NCBI GenBank assembly: GCA_947474715.1
Contig: CANJJT010000002.1
Span: forward strand, 83,543 to 147,542
Direction of reading: 5' to 3'
From: CAIYPG01 sp903864555
GTDB lineage: Bacteria; Pseudomonadota; Gammaproteobacteria; Burkholderiales; SG8-39
Length of the DNA: 64,000 nt
Shown here: positions 42,097-50,891 of the stretch, piece after piece
Layout of the letters: each line of letters begins with the position of its first letter
Position numbering within the stretch: position 1 is the first letter of the stretch
Notes under the pieces: model-generated
Database searches by the model: none
Seen by the model: the letters and a program-made list of their open reading frames with translations, nothing else
What the model was told of the DNA's origin: nothing
Program-made: the position numbers and the translations under genes

Positions 42097-43139
42097 GGGC
42101 GGGACTCCGGTGTGGCAGCAGGCCCGCGGAAAGTCGGGAAGGCCGTGGTGGGCTCGGCGCTGAAGGCCGCACGCAAGGCCTGTCCGGCGCGGTGGATGGC
42201 GTGGTGCGCCGCGGCCAGCTGCGCACTCAGCAGGATGAAACCGTGGATCATGCCGCGAAAGCATTCATGGGTGACGGTGACGCCGGCCTGGAGCAGGTGC
42301 TCGGCATACACCCGCCCTTCATCAAGCAGGGGATCGTAGCCGGCGGTGACGATGAAGGCCGGAGCCAGGCCGGCATGGCTGGCAGCGCGCATGGGTGAGG
42401 CGCGCCAGTCCAGGCACTGCGCGGGATCCGTCAGGTACTGGCTGCGATACCAGAGCAGGTCGGCGTGGGTAAGGCCATGGCCTTCGCCAAGGCTGGCATG
42501 CGAAGGCAGATCATGCGCCAGGTCGGTCACCGGATAGAACAGCAGTTGCAGGCACAGCGGCCGACCGGCATCCCGCTCACCCAGCGCCGCCACTGCGGCC
42601 AGGCAGCCGCCGGCGCTGTCGCCGCCGACGGCAAGGCGGCGCGCATCGATGCCCAGCCTGCTTGCCTGTTCGCGCAGCCACGGCAGCACGGCCAGGGCAT
42701 CCTCGGTGGCGCAGGGAAAGCGATGCTCGGGGGCCAGGCGGTAGTCGATGGCCAGCACCGCGCACTGGCCCTGGATGGCAAGCGCACGGCAGAGAGGGTC
42801 ATGACTGTCCAGATCGCCGAGCACGAAGCCACCGCCGTGGAAATAGACGAGGCAGGGCAGCGGGCCATCGAGGGACACCCCCTGCATGGCGCGGGGCCGG
42901 TACAGACGTGCCCGCACCGCACCCTGTGCAAGCTCTGCCTGCAAGTCCTTCACCTCCACGAGCGGGCCTGCCGCGGACTGACATGCCATCCGCGACTCCC
43001 TGTAAGCAATGCGCGCCTGAACCATGTTTTCCCTAGGAAAAACACGGCCGGCCTGCTGCTGGAGAAAAGCCCTTGCCTGGGGATCGAGCGGATGATGCGA
43101 GGCCGGGCCCGAGGGCAGATCGGACACCATCAGCGCCAT
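42093..43139 (-). CDS. Alpha/beta hydrolase, hormone-sensitive lipase (acetyl esterase) family
   Basis: The 348-residue esterase has the oxyanion-hole HGGGFVLGDLDSHD near residue 100, YRLAPEHRFPCATEDAL, and the nucleophile elbow GGDSAGGCLA with Ser. The Asp of DPLLDEG and the His of GMIHGFI complete the triad. It hydrolyses short-chain esters; the natural substrate is unknown. GTG/ATG choices at 43139 and 43127 are both possible. It is translationally coupled to the downstream spermidine-synthase-like gene. Confidence 0.9.
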   Translation of the reverse strand: MALMVSDLPSGPASHHPLDPQARAFLQQQAGRVFPRENMVQARIAYRESRMACQSAAGPLVEVKDLQAELAQGAVRARLYRPRAMQGVSLDGPLPCLVYFHGGGFVLGDLDSHDPLCRALAIQGQCAVLAIDYRLAPEHRFPCATEDALAVLPWLREQASRLGIDARRLAVGGDSAGGCLAAVAALGERDAGRPLCLQLLFYPVTDLAHDLPSHASLGEGHGLTHADLLWYRSQYLTDPAQCLDWRASPMRAASHAGLAPAFIVTAGYDPLLDEGRVYAEHLLQAGVTVTHECFRGMIHGFILLSAQLAAAHHAIHRAGQALRAAFSAEPTTAFPTFRGPAATPESRP

Positions 43140-43454
43140 CCTCCGGCTTGCACCGAAAATGGTGATGTCGTGAACGCCGTCATGGATTCGTCAGTCTTCA
43201 GGAGGGAGATGCGGAACGGTTGCGGCATGGCCGTTGGATTATAGGACAAGCAGGCAATGCGCCCGGACGAGGCATGAGCATGCTTGCGGCACGCAGCATG
43301 GCTTGTGGAATTCTGCATTTTCAGAGGGAAAATTACTTTGAAATAGCCCTTGCAGCCGTTGACAATGCTACGGCGTTGAAGCATTCTCAGCGCGCACAGA
43401 AACAGAGCGTGCATTTCTTTCACCGACCCCGCAATTGATCTGGAGGGAGTAAGT
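43140..43454. other. 315-base divergent intergenic region
   Basis: It separates the esterase (-) and SWIB (+) genes. The only feature seen is a perfect -35 box, TTGACA, near 43359. No small gene or repeat was recognised. Confidence 0.4.
43359..43387 (+). promoter_or_regulatory. Possible sigma-70 promoter of the SWIB gene
   Basis: A consensus TTGACA (43359-43364) is followed after 17 bases by CATTCT, a weak -10 match. It lies 68 bases upstream of the SWIB gene. Confidence 0.35.
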
Positions 43455-43763
43455 ATGGCCACCAAGAAAAAAGCAGTAAGCAAGAAGCCGGCGAAAAAGG
43501 CAGCCGCAAAGCGGAAGCCAAATGCAGCATTCATGAAGCCAATGACCCCGACCGCCGCCCTGGGCGCAGTCATCGGTACCAGCGCAATGCCGCGCACCGA
43601 GGTCACCAAGAAGATCTGGATCTACATCAAGAAGAACAAACTGCAGGACACAAAGAACAAGCGCAACATCAATGCAGACGAGAAGCTGAAGGAAATCTTC
43701 GGCGGCAAGAAGCAGGTATCGATGTTCGAGATGACCAAACTGGTCAACAAGCACCTCAAGTAA
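43455..43763 (+). CDS. SWIB/MDM2 domain protein
   Basis: The 102-residue protein has a Lys/Ala-rich N-terminal tail (residues 1-24) and a SWIB/MDM2 domain (about 27-101). The domain contains SAMPRTEVTKKIWIYIKKN, LQDTKNKRNINADEKLKEIF and FEMTKLVNKHL. In eukaryotes this domain belongs to chromatin-remodelling complexes. Bacterial stand-alone copies are known from Chlamydia and various proteobacteria and are thought to act on DNA. The basic tail supports nucleic-acid binding. GGAGGGAG precedes the ATG. No operon partner is seen. Confidence 0.92.
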   Translation: MATKKKAVSKKPAKKAAAKRKPNAAFMKPMTPTAALGAVIGTSAMPRTEVTKKIWIYIKKNKLQDTKNKRNINADEKLKEIFGGKKQVSMFEMTKLVNKHLK

Positions 43764-43983
43764 TTCCGCAAGTCCGGGCTGCCGCTCTTGCTGCAGTCCG
43801 GCTCTCCGCCTCCCCGGCGGCGCACCGGCCCCCGGTGTTGTTCAAGGCGCCCAGGCCGCTCCCCAGCCGGCCCTTCCAGCAAGTGGATCCCGCAAGTCCG
43901 AACTTCCCGTGTTGCTTATTTCAACAGGGATATGACCAGCAGGAATCCAGCGCATGCCACGTGGCAGCACATCCGCCAGCCTG

Positions 43984-44895
43984 TCAGTAACCAGGCATGG
44001 CTGCAGTCAGGGCAATGACTGTGGCGGCAACCGATGCCCCGGGGCGATGCAGTTCGACGAGGTCAGCTGAATAGGACTGCAGTTTTTGTATGGCGCGCGT
44101 GCGCTGCTCGGGCGTGAGCATGCGATCGATGTCGACAATGAGGCCGGCAAGCCGGCTTTCAAACTGGCTCATGGCCTCACGATACTCGCGTGTGCGGCCT
44201 TCATCCGGATCCGAAAACAGTGCCGCCACCCGCTGTGACATGCGCAGCGGGTCGCGCTCGGCGCGGAGCAGTGCCAGGAATGCCTGCTGTGTGTGCTTGC
44301 GGTCCTCGAATCGCACGGCGCGGATGCGGCCATAATCGTCGGCGAAGCGGGCAATGCGCTCGCGCTGCTGATCGGTGAGCCGCCCGGTCCACTCCCGGAA
44401 ATGGTCCTCCAGCTGCTTTGCGCGTTTTTCATGCTGGCGGCGCGGATCACCTTCGAGGTTGTCACGTGCGAAGCGGCGGTTGTTCTCCGCAAAGCGCTTC
44501 TCGACCTGTTGTAACTGTTGCGCATCCAGACCGACCAGCAAGGGACCGGCGTCGCGCGCAGCGGCGGCGGTGAGCCGTCTATACAGGCTTCGGGCGGAGG
44601 CAACAGCCCAGGCGACGTCATCCTGCCTGAGCCCGCGACCAACGCGGCCGCCCGCATCCTTGAGCAATTCGATATAGCCCGGCAGTTCGGTGCTGCGGTG
44701 CCACTGGTGAAAGCCGGCAAAACGCGCGCGGAACTGTTCCACCTGCTCGGGGGTAAATTCGACGTATTCGGACGCCTTGTAGCGCGCCACCAGATCGGCG
44801 TTGTTATAGGTGAAACGCACGGCGCTGCAGCCACAAAGGAGCGTGGCGAGCATGAGCAGCACCACTGATCGCCCTCTGCGCCAGGTGAACTTCAC
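43984..44895 (-). CDS. DUF6279-type lipoprotein
   Basis: The 303-residue protein starts with a lipoprotein signal (RSVVLLMLATLLCGC, lipidated Cys at about 21), followed by AVRFTYNNADLVARYKASEY. A long Arg/Glu-rich helical body follows, with VEKRFAENNRRFARDNLEG and LTDQQRERIARFADDYGR. This matches the DUF6279 family of outer-membrane-associated lipoproteins of unknown role. The start is GTG at 44895, overlapping the FNR stop (GTGA), with GGAG 8 bases upstream. It is therefore coupled to FNR. Confidence 0.8.
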   Translation of the reverse strand: MKFTWRRGRSVVLLMLATLLCGCSAVRFTYNNADLVARYKASEYVEFTPEQVEQFRARFAGFHQWHRSTELPGYIELLKDAGGRVGRGLRQDDVAWAVASARSLYRRLTAAAARDAGPLLVGLDAQQLQQVEKRFAENNRRFARDNLEGDPRRQHEKRAKQLEDHFREWTGRLTDQQRERIARFADDYGRIRAVRFEDRKHTQQAFLALLRAERDPLRMSQRVAALFSDPDEGRTREYREAMSQFESRLAGLIVDIDRMLTPEQRTRAIQKLQSYSADLVELHRPGASVAATVIALTAAMPGY

Positions 44896-45686
44896 CAGTA
44901 GTTCTCCACGGTGATGTGGCCGGGTGTGCGACGGCGATGCCGGCGCATGCCCCGGGCCTTGAGCAGGTCGGCGACTTCGGCAATCATGGCCGGGTTGCCG
45001 CACAGCATGACGTGCGAACTGTCCGGTGCCAGCTGTGCGGCAGCGGCGGCCTCCAGCCTTCCATCGGCAATGGCTGCCGGTATGCGCCCTTGCAGCAGCG
45101 CGTCGCCACCGCCAGCCGATGGAAGCGCATCCCGGGTGACCAGGGACACCATGCGGAACTGCTGCGGGTGCTGTAGACGGATGGCATCGATGACCTCACG
45201 GTGACTGCGCTCGGCAAGCTGACGCGTGCCCTGGACCAGCGCAATCTGGCGAAAGCGCCGCCAGGGCGCCTCTGTCCTCAGTATGGACAGGAAAGGACCG
45301 ATGCCGGTTCCTGTGCCGATCATCCAGAGCGTGTCAACGTCGGGAATCTCGGAAAGCACGAGAAAGCCGGCTGGCTGGCGTGCCACGTGGATTTCCTCGC
45401 CAGGCTTCAGCGTGGCCAGGCGCGGGCTGAGCGGTCCACCGGGCACCTCCACACAGAGGAATTCGAGCAGGGGGTCCTGCGGCGGATTGACGAAGGAATA
45501 GGGCCGGCCGAGGATGCCTTCATCACCGGCGGGAAGGCTGATGCCGTCGACGCCGGCCAGACCGATCTTGATGAACTGGCCGGCCTCAAAGGGGATGGGA
45601 CCGGCTTCCACCATCAGGGAAAACAGGTTGCCGGTCCATTGCCGGCGGGCTGCAACCCTGCCCTTGATCCAGCGGGATGTATTCAC
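44892..45686 (-). CDS. fpr: Ferredoxin--NADP+ reductase
   Basis: The 264-residue flavoprotein has GRPYSFVNPP (FAD binding, near residue 60) and MIGTGTGIGPFLSILR (NADPH binding, near 122). It also has VMLCGNPAMIAEV and the C-terminal VENYW, whose aromatic residue stacks on FAD. It matches bacterial subclass FNRs of the Azotobacter/Pseudomonas type, which exchange electrons between NADPH and ferredoxin or flavodoxin, often in oxidative-stress defence. It lies between maoC (46 bases upstream) and the lipoprotein gene (4-base overlap). Confidence 0.93.
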   Translation of the reverse strand: MNTSRWIKGRVAARRQWTGNLFSLMVEAGPIPFEAGQFIKIGLAGVDGISLPAGDEGILGRPYSFVNPPQDPLLEFLCVEVPGGPLSPRLATLKPGEEIHVARQPAGFLVLSEIPDVDTLWMIGTGTGIGPFLSILRTEAPWRRFRQIALVQGTRQLAERSHREVIDAIRLQHPQQFRMVSLVTRDALPSAGGGDALLQGRIPAAIADGRLEAAAAAQLAPDSSHVMLCGNPAMIAEVADLLKARGMRRHRRRTPGHITVENYW

Positions 45687-45732
45687 GGGATCAGGCCAGC
45701 AGGCAGGGGGCCAGCGCTTCCTGCAGTGAGCT

Positions 45733-46206
45733 TCAGGCGCTGACGCGGCGTGACAGGCATTCCGCGATCAGCACTGGCTTGTCGGAGCCTTCGCGCTCAC
45801 CGGTGACACCCCAGTTGACGAGGATGGTCTTGGCATCCACGTCCTTGACATCGAGCAGCTTGTAGCGGGCGCGGATGCGCGAGTTGACCGGCACGACGCC
45901 GGTGTAGCGGATCTTGTTGACACCGTAATTGACACCCATCTTGGCCGGCGGCAGTTCGATGTCGGCATTGCGCTGGGGTGATGACAGCACGCAGAAGGTG
46001 AGATTGCCGTGGGCAATCGTCGTCTTGAACGGCGATTCCTTGGCGCAGCGCTCGACGTCGACGTGGATCCACTGGTAATCCCCGCTGGCCTCGGCAAACT
46101 TGTTGATGAGATCCTGGGTGATGGTGAGCCAACGCCCCACGGCAATCTCCTTGCCGACCATGCTCTTGAGTTCTTCGACCGTATTAATGACGACTTTCTC
46201 GGACAT
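45733..46206 (-). CDS. MaoC-like (R)-specific enoyl-CoA hydratase family protein
   Basis: The 157-residue hotdog-fold protein carries the hydratase-2 motif with catalytic Asp and His: FAEASGDYQWIHVDVERC near residue 38, followed by SPFKTTIAHGNLTFCVLSS. The length is that of single-domain MaoC proteins related to NodN. It would hydrate trans-2-enoyl-CoA or a similar acyl thioester. The ATG at 46206 follows AGGGGG; the longer frame to 46455 is not supported. It is first in a likely maoC-fpr-lipoprotein transcript. Confidence 0.9.
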   Translation of the reverse strand: MSEKVVINTVEELKSMVGKEIAVGRWLTITQDLINKFAEASGDYQWIHVDVERCAKESPFKTTIAHGNLTFCVLSSPQRNADIELPPAKMGVNYGVNKIRYTGVVPVNSRIRARYKLLDVKDVDAKTILVNWGVTGEREGSDKPVLIAECLSRRVSA

Positions 46207-46333
46207 GCTGTCCCCCTTTTCCTTTGTCAGCTGTGACTGGCGGTTTTGATATGCCAGGAATGAATCCGCTGCGAACAGCGCAGTCGGCACCGGTATTATA
46301 CGAGCCGGATCCACCCGCCAAGCAGGACCAGTG

Positions 46334-46750
46334 ATGAGCAGACAGGGACGATTTCTATTCGCCGGTGGTTGCCTTGCGGCCCTGCTGGCCGTGATGCTCG
46401 GCGCATTTGGCGCCCATGTTCTGAAAGCCCGCCTCGAGCCAGCCCTGCTGGCCACCTATCACACCGCCGTCGACTATCACTTCTATCATTCGCTCGGATT
46501 GATTGCCGCAGGACTGGCCAGCGCACATTGCCTGCGCCCCGCCCTGCTGCGGCTCGCAGGATGGTTGATGGCGGCAGGGCTGCTGCTGTTTTCAGGCAGC
46601 CTCTATCTGCTGGCATTCACCGGGATTCGCGCGCTGGGCACCGTCACACCCATCGGCGGATTGGCCTGGATAGCGGCCTGGCTGCTGCTGACCATGGCAT
46701 TGCTGCCATTACGGGATGAAACGAAACCGGTACCGCCGAGCAGAAGCTAG
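46334..46750 (+). CDS. DUF423 family membrane protein
   Basis: The 138-residue protein has four hydrophobic segments and the DUF423 signatures LAVMLGAFGAHVLK, YHTAVDYHFYHSLGLI, LFSGSLYLLAFTGIR and TPIGGLAWIAAW. The function of this inner-membrane family (YgdD-like) is unknown. The ATG at 46334 is preferred over the GTG one codon upstream; AGGA lies nearby. It is divergent from maoC and is followed by a terminator-like hairpin at 46830. Confidence 0.88.
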   Translation: MSRQGRFLFAGGCLAALLAVMLGAFGAHVLKARLEPALLATYHTAVDYHFYHSLGLIAAGLASAHCLRPALLRLAGWLMAAGLLLFSGSLYLLAFTGIRALGTVTPIGGLAWIAAWLLLTMALLPLRDETKPVPPSRS

Positions 46751-46829
46751 TGTCTTGAATTGCTCGTGTCCCGAATTGCACATTCGCTGAATAAAAGTGC
46801 CGAGCATCGGCGCCATACGGCGTTGCCAA

Positions 46830-46873
46830 TGCTCGCAAGCCAACCAGGCTTGCTCCGCTTTGCGAGCATTTTT
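46830..46873 (+). terminator. Probable rho-independent terminator after the DUF423 gene
   Basis: TGCTCGCAA and TTGCGAGCA form a 9-bp stem; an inner AAGCC/GGCTT pairing extends it. Five Ts follow. Confidence 0.55.
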
Positions 46874-46932
46874 AACCCCTTATGATGGGGACTCTCGGTC
46901 TTTTTTCTTCAGCAAATGAGCGATTCAGGCCA

Positions 46933-47634
46933 CTAAGGCCTGGCCTGCGGCAACAGCCGCACCACCTCGACCTGATCACGCTCCACCGCCAGATCACGGG
47001 CTGTGTGGCCTTCCCGATTGCGGGTGAGCGGACGGGCAACGCGCGTAAGCAACGCTTTCACCACCTCGGCATTGCCTGCCTTGGCAGCACCATGCAGGGG
47101 TGTATTGCCGTGCTCATCGGGGGACTCGGGCAACGCGCCTGCACGCAGCAGTAATTCAACCACCTGCAGCGTGCCTGTCATGGCAGCCCAGGCGAGGGGA
47201 GTTTCCCCATTGAGGTTGACGGCATTGATTTCGGTACCTGCATCGAGCAGCGCCTGGACCTGTGCCGGGTCACCGAACAGGGCTGCGGCATGCAAGGCGG
47301 TCTCACCATTTCGTGTGCGTTGGCGCGGGTCACTACGGCCGTCGATCAGGGCGCGCAACACTTCCATGGAACCCTTCTCCGCAGCCACGAACAAAGGCGG
47401 CTCACCTTCGTCATTGCGCAGGGCATGATGCGCGCCCTGCTGGATGAAGACCAGGAGGCGGGGCAGGTCAGCATTCTCGATGGACTCGAAAAAAGCCAGC
47501 CGGTTTGCTCCGGGAGACGGCGGGGCAATCATCAGGGGCAAAGGTGGGGGGGGCGGCGTGGTGAATGTGGCGGCATGTGCGGCAACCTGGGCAATCACCA
47601 CTATCAGCACGAGCAGGAAAATCAGCTTTTTCAT
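46933..47634 (-). CDS. Exported ankyrin-repeat protein
   Basis: The 233-residue protein has an N-terminal signal peptide (KLIFLLVLIVVIAQVAAHAA) and a Pro-rich linker (TTPPPPPLPL). About five ankyrin repeats follow (approximately residues 45-228), for example NGETALHAAALFGDPAQVQA, NGETPLAWAAMTGTLQVVEL and HGNTPLHGAAKAGNAEVVKA. It is probably periplasmic and acts in protein-protein binding. Some periplasmic ankyrin proteins support catalase in oxidative stress, but no such partner is near. It is divergent from glycerate kinase. Confidence 0.88.
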   Translation of the reverse strand: MKKLIFLLVLIVVIAQVAAHAATFTTPPPPPLPLMIAPPSPGANRLAFFESIENADLPRLLVFIQQGAHHALRNDEGEPPLFVAAEKGSMEVLRALIDGRSDPRQRTRNGETALHAAALFGDPAQVQALLDAGTEINAVNLNGETPLAWAAMTGTLQVVELLLRAGALPESPDEHGNTPLHGAAKAGNAEVVKALLTRVARPLTRNREGHTARDLAVERDQVEVVRLLPQARP

Positions 47635-47901
47635 ACGTTCATTTTATCCGGGGCCGTGCTGCCTTCAGTGATTATCGAAGGCTTGTCGGGCACTGACGAC
47701 CCTCCCTTTTCGCTGCAGCGTATGGCCTGTTGTTGAATGCCGGGAAGACTCTGTCAGTGGTGGCCCAGGGCCCGGACGATGGCCAGGATCAGGGATCTTC
47801 GCCCTTCATGAGGGCACGTTGCCAGTACGGACTGCCAAGCCGTCTGGTTTTATTTTCCATCAGCCTGATAGGATTCACATTCCCAGTTCAGCCACGCCAC
47901 C

Positions 47902-49215
47902 ATGGACCCCAGACAATTACTCATCGGCAGCTTCCACGCAGCGATTGCCGCAGCCGACCCGCGAAGCGCAGTGCCCGGCAGGCTGCCGTCCCCTCCGCGC
48001 GGCCGCACACTGGTGCTCGGTGCCGGAAAGGCGGCTGCGGCCATGGCCCTGGCAGTGGAGCAGAGCTGGCCTTCCGGCGCACCGTTGTCTGGGCTGGTAG
48101 TGACGCGTTATGGTCACGGACAACTGACCAATCGAATCAAGGTGGTGGAAGCAGGACATCCGATGCCGGATGAATCCGGTGCGAATGCTGCCCGGGAGAT
48201 GCTCAGGCTAGCAGGCGGCCTGGGCAAGGAAGATCTGCTATTGGCGCTGGTATCGGGCGGCGGCTCATCCCTGCTGTCCCTGCCTGCACCAGGTCTGACG
48301 CTGGAGGATTTGCGTTCGATGACCAGAGCCCTGCTTCGGTGTGGCGCCCCGGTTCAGGACGTCAACACGGTGCGCAAGCATCTATCAGCGATTCTGGGAG
48401 GCCGCCTGGCTGCTGCCAGCAGGGCGCCAGTGCACGCCCTGGTGATCTCCGATGTCACCGGGGACGATCCGTCCCATGTGGCTTCCGGACCCTGCAGCCC
48501 GGACCCGGGCACCTTTGCCGATGCATTCGCAATACTGACCCGTCATGCCATTGATCCTGGGCCCATCGTGCGCAACCATCTGGAACGCGGCTTGCGCGGG
48601 GATATCGGGGAAACGCCCAAACCGGGCGACGCAATGTTCAAACGGGTCTCTGCGCAGGTTATTGCGTCTTCCAGAACCGCGCTACAGGCCGCTGCCGTCT
48701 TCTTCGCGCAACATGGGGTCACACCCGTCATACTGGGCGACAGCGTCACGGGAGAGGCGCGTGAGGTAGCCAGGCCATATGGTGCACTGGCCCGAGAGAT
48801 AGGGAAATATGGACTACCTTGGAAGACACCAGTCGCCTTGATATCCGGCGGGGAATGTACAGTCACGGTCGCGGCCAGCCATGCTGAAGCACACAGGCAA
48901 GGGCCTGCCACTCAAAAGGAAGGCCGAGGGGGACGCTGCAGCGAGTTCCTCTTGAGCCTCGCCATGAACCTGTCAGGCGATAGCAAAACCTGGGCGCTCG
49001 CTTGCGACACCGATGGCATCGATGGCACGGAAGACAATGCCGGGGCCATACTGACGCCCGACACCTTGGCGCGTGCAGCATCCTTGGGCGTGGGAGCGGA
49101 AGCCTGTCTGGCTGCACATGATGCCTGGAGCTTCTTTGACGCGCTGGGAGACCTGGTGGTCACCGGGCCGACGCAGACGAACGTCAATGACTATCGGGTC
49201 ATTCTGGTGACTTGA
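47902..49215 (+). CDS. Glycerate 2-kinase (GckA/TtuD, MOFRL type)
   Basis: The 437-residue protein has an N-terminal DUF4147 domain (LVLGAGKAAAAMA, LVVTRYGH, EAGHPMPDESG, ALVSGGGSSLL, NTVRKHLSAI, ISDVTGDDPSHVASGP). A C-terminal MOFRL domain follows (LISGGECTVTV, EFLLSLAMNL, ACDTDGIDGTEDNAGA). It would phosphorylate D-glycerate to 2-phosphoglycerate, feeding lower glycolysis from glyoxylate or tartrate breakdown. No strong Shine-Dalgarno is seen before the ATG at 47902. It ends facing the ribosomal cluster, with two terminator hairpins between them. Confidence 0.92.
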   Translation: MDPRQLLIGSFHAAIAAADPRSAVPGRLPSPPRGRTLVLGAGKAAAAMALAVEQSWPSGAPLSGLVVTRYGHGQLTNRIKVVEAGHPMPDESGANAAREMLRLAGGLGKEDLLLALVSGGGSSLLSLPAPGLTLEDLRSMTRALLRCGAPVQDVNTVRKHLSAILGGRLAAASRAPVHALVISDVTGDDPSHVASGPCSPDPGTFADAFAILTRHAIDPGPIVRNHLERGLRGDIGETPKPGDAMFKRVSAQVIASSRTALQAAAVFFAQHGVTPVILGDSVTGEAREVARPYGALAREIGKYGLPWKTPVALISGGECTVTVAASHAEAHRQGPATQKEGRGGRCSEFLLSLAMNLSGDSKTWALACDTDGIDGTEDNAGAILTPDTLARAASLGVGAEACLAAHDAWSFFDALGDLVVTGPTQTNVNDYRVILVT

Positions 49216-49300
49216 CTATTGGTATTGTCGACTTCTGAAGACAGGCAGGCGCCAGTCTCCCGGGCTGTCAATCAGGGTCAAGCCCAGCCGAAATAAGACG

Positions 49301-49326
49301 CGACTGTTGTTTCAGTCGGGCTTTTT
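49301..49326 (+). terminator. Terminator hairpin after glycerate kinase
   Basis: CGACTG and CAGTCG pair around a 6-base loop and are followed by GGCTTTTT. An upstream AAGCCC (49280-49285) could pair with GGGCTT as a competing outer stem. Confidence 0.6.
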
Positions 49327-49381
49327 CACTGTGCGGCTTAGTCAACAAGGCCATCACGCAAGCTCGGAGCCGCAGACAAAC

Positions 49382-49405
49382 AAAAGGCCGGAAAACCGGC
49401 CTTTT
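49382..49405. terminator. Bidirectional terminator between rplQ and glycerate kinase
   Basis: AAAAGGCCGG and CCGGCCTTTT form a perfect 10-bp stem with a 4-base loop. Its flanking A and T tracts let it work on both strands. It lies 28 bases past the end of rplQ. Confidence 0.8.
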
Positions 49406-49432
49406 GCCTTAGCCCGATGGCACTGACGAAGC

Positions 49433-49831
49433 TCAGGCTGCCTTATCGGCAGACTCCTCACCTTCGGCAGTTTCGGGGCGATCCAGCAATTCGACGAGTG
49501 CCATGGGGGCGTTGTCACCCTTGCGGAAACCGAACTTTAGAATGCGAAGATAACCGCCATTGCGCGTGGCATAGCGCGGGCCGAGTTCGCCGAAGAGCTT
49601 GGTGACATTGTCACGGTCGCGCAGGCGGTCGAACGCTAGCCGGCGATTGGCCAGCGTGGCTTCCTTGCCGAGAGTAATCATGGGTTCCACAACCCGGCGC
49701 AATTCCTTGGCCTTGGGCAGGGTAGTAGTAATCACTTCGTGCCGAAGCAGCGAGTTGGTCATGTTGCGAAGCATCGCAAGGCGATGGCTACTGGTACGAT
49801 TGAGCTTCCGCAGCCCTAAGCGGTGGCGCAT
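49433..49831 (-). CDS. rplQ: 50S ribosomal protein L17
   Basis: The 132-residue protein begins MRHRLGLRKLNRTSSHRLAM and contains NMTNSLLRHEVITTTLPKAK, the L17 signatures. Its C-terminus is an acidic tail (ETAEGEESADKAA). L17 sits near the peptide exit tunnel on the 50S subunit. It is the last gene of the alpha operon, 31 bases after rpoA; a terminator follows. Confidence 0.97.
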   Translation of the reverse strand: MRHRLGLRKLNRTSSHRLAMLRNMTNSLLRHEVITTTLPKAKELRRVVEPMITLGKEATLANRRLAFDRLRDRDNVTKLFGELGPRYATRNGGYLRILKFGFRKGDNAPMALVELLDRPETAEGEESADKAA

Positions 49832-49862
49832 GTCTTGCCCCTTATCAGTTACGGTGGCGCGC

Positions 49863-50846
49863 TTAGCTGCGCGTCGACTCCAGGCCTGCGGGAGGCCAGT
49901 TTTCCAGCTTCATGCCGAGGGTCAAACCCCGTGAAGCCAGCACTTCCTTGATCTCATTCAGGGACTTGCGTCCCAGATTCGGTGCCTTCAACAGCTCGGT
50001 CTCGCTGCGCTGGATCAGATCGCCGATGTAGTAGATATTTTCGGCCTTAAGGCAATTGGCCGAACGCACCGTCAACTCAAGGTCGTCGACGGGACGCAGC
50101 AGAATCGGGTCAACCTGGGGCGACTTCTTCTCTTCGGCAACAGGCGCAGTGCCTTCCAGTGCCGCAAACACAGAGAGCTGGTCGACCAGGATACGTGCTG
50201 CATAACGGATTGCCTCTTCGGACTCGATGGCACCGTTTGTTTCGATATCGATGATCAGCTTGTCGAGGTCGGTACGCTGCTCAACGCGGGCCGACTCCAC
50301 AAAATAGGACACGCGGCTGACCGGGGAGAACGAAGCGTCGAGGATGATGCGGCCAATCCCCTTGGATTCGTCCGACACGGCGCGCAAATTGCCAGGCACA
50401 TAACCGTGCCCTTTCTCAATTTTGATCTGCATCTCGATACTACCGCCTGGAGACAGATGGGCAATAACGTGCTCGGGGTTGATGATTTCCACGTCATGCG
50501 TGGTCTCGATGTCGCCTGCCGTAACAATGCCGTCGCCTTTCTTCCTCAAGGACAACAGGGCATCTTCGCGATTGTGAAGCTTGAGCACCACGCCTTTGAG
50601 GTTGAGGAGGATGTCGACTACGTCCTCCTGAACGCCTTCAATCGTGGAGTACTCATGCAGCACGCCAGTGATCTGTACCTCGGTTGGTGCAAAGCCGGGC
50701 ATAGAAGACAGCAGCACGCGGCGAAGGGCATTGCCAAGGGTATGGCCATAGCCACGCTCGAACGGCTCCATGGTGACGCGGCCATGGTTGGGCGCGACGG
50801 TCTGGACGTCGATGATGCGCGGCTTCAGAAATCCACTAGTTTGCAT
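49863..50846 (-). CDS. rpoA: RNA polymerase alpha subunit
   Basis: The 327-residue subunit has the N-terminal assembly domain (RVTMEPFERGYGHTLGNALR near 24, LLSSMPGFAPTEVQITGVLH). After a short linker comes the C-terminal DNA- and activator-binding domain (LRPVDDLELTVRSANCLKAE, APNLGRKSLNEIKEVLASRG). The C-terminus WPPAGLES is typical of betaproteobacteria. It follows rpsD by 45 bases and precedes rplQ. Confidence 0.98.
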   Translation of the reverse strand: MQTSGFLKPRIIDVQTVAPNHGRVTMEPFERGYGHTLGNALRRVLLSSMPGFAPTEVQITGVLHEYSTIEGVQEDVVDILLNLKGVVLKLHNREDALLSLRKKGDGIVTAGDIETTHDVEIINPEHVIAHLSPGGSIEMQIKIEKGHGYVPGNLRAVSDESKGIGRIILDASFSPVSRVSYFVESARVEQRTDLDKLIIDIETNGAIESEEAIRYAARILVDQLSVFAALEGTAPVAEEKKSPQVDPILLRPVDDLELTVRSANCLKAENIYYIGDLIQRSETELLKAPNLGRKSLNEIKEVLASRGLTLGMKLENWPPAGLESTRS

Positions 50847-50891
50847 TTGCGCTTTCCCCTGATCAATCAGGTTAAATCAGGCTGTTCTCGA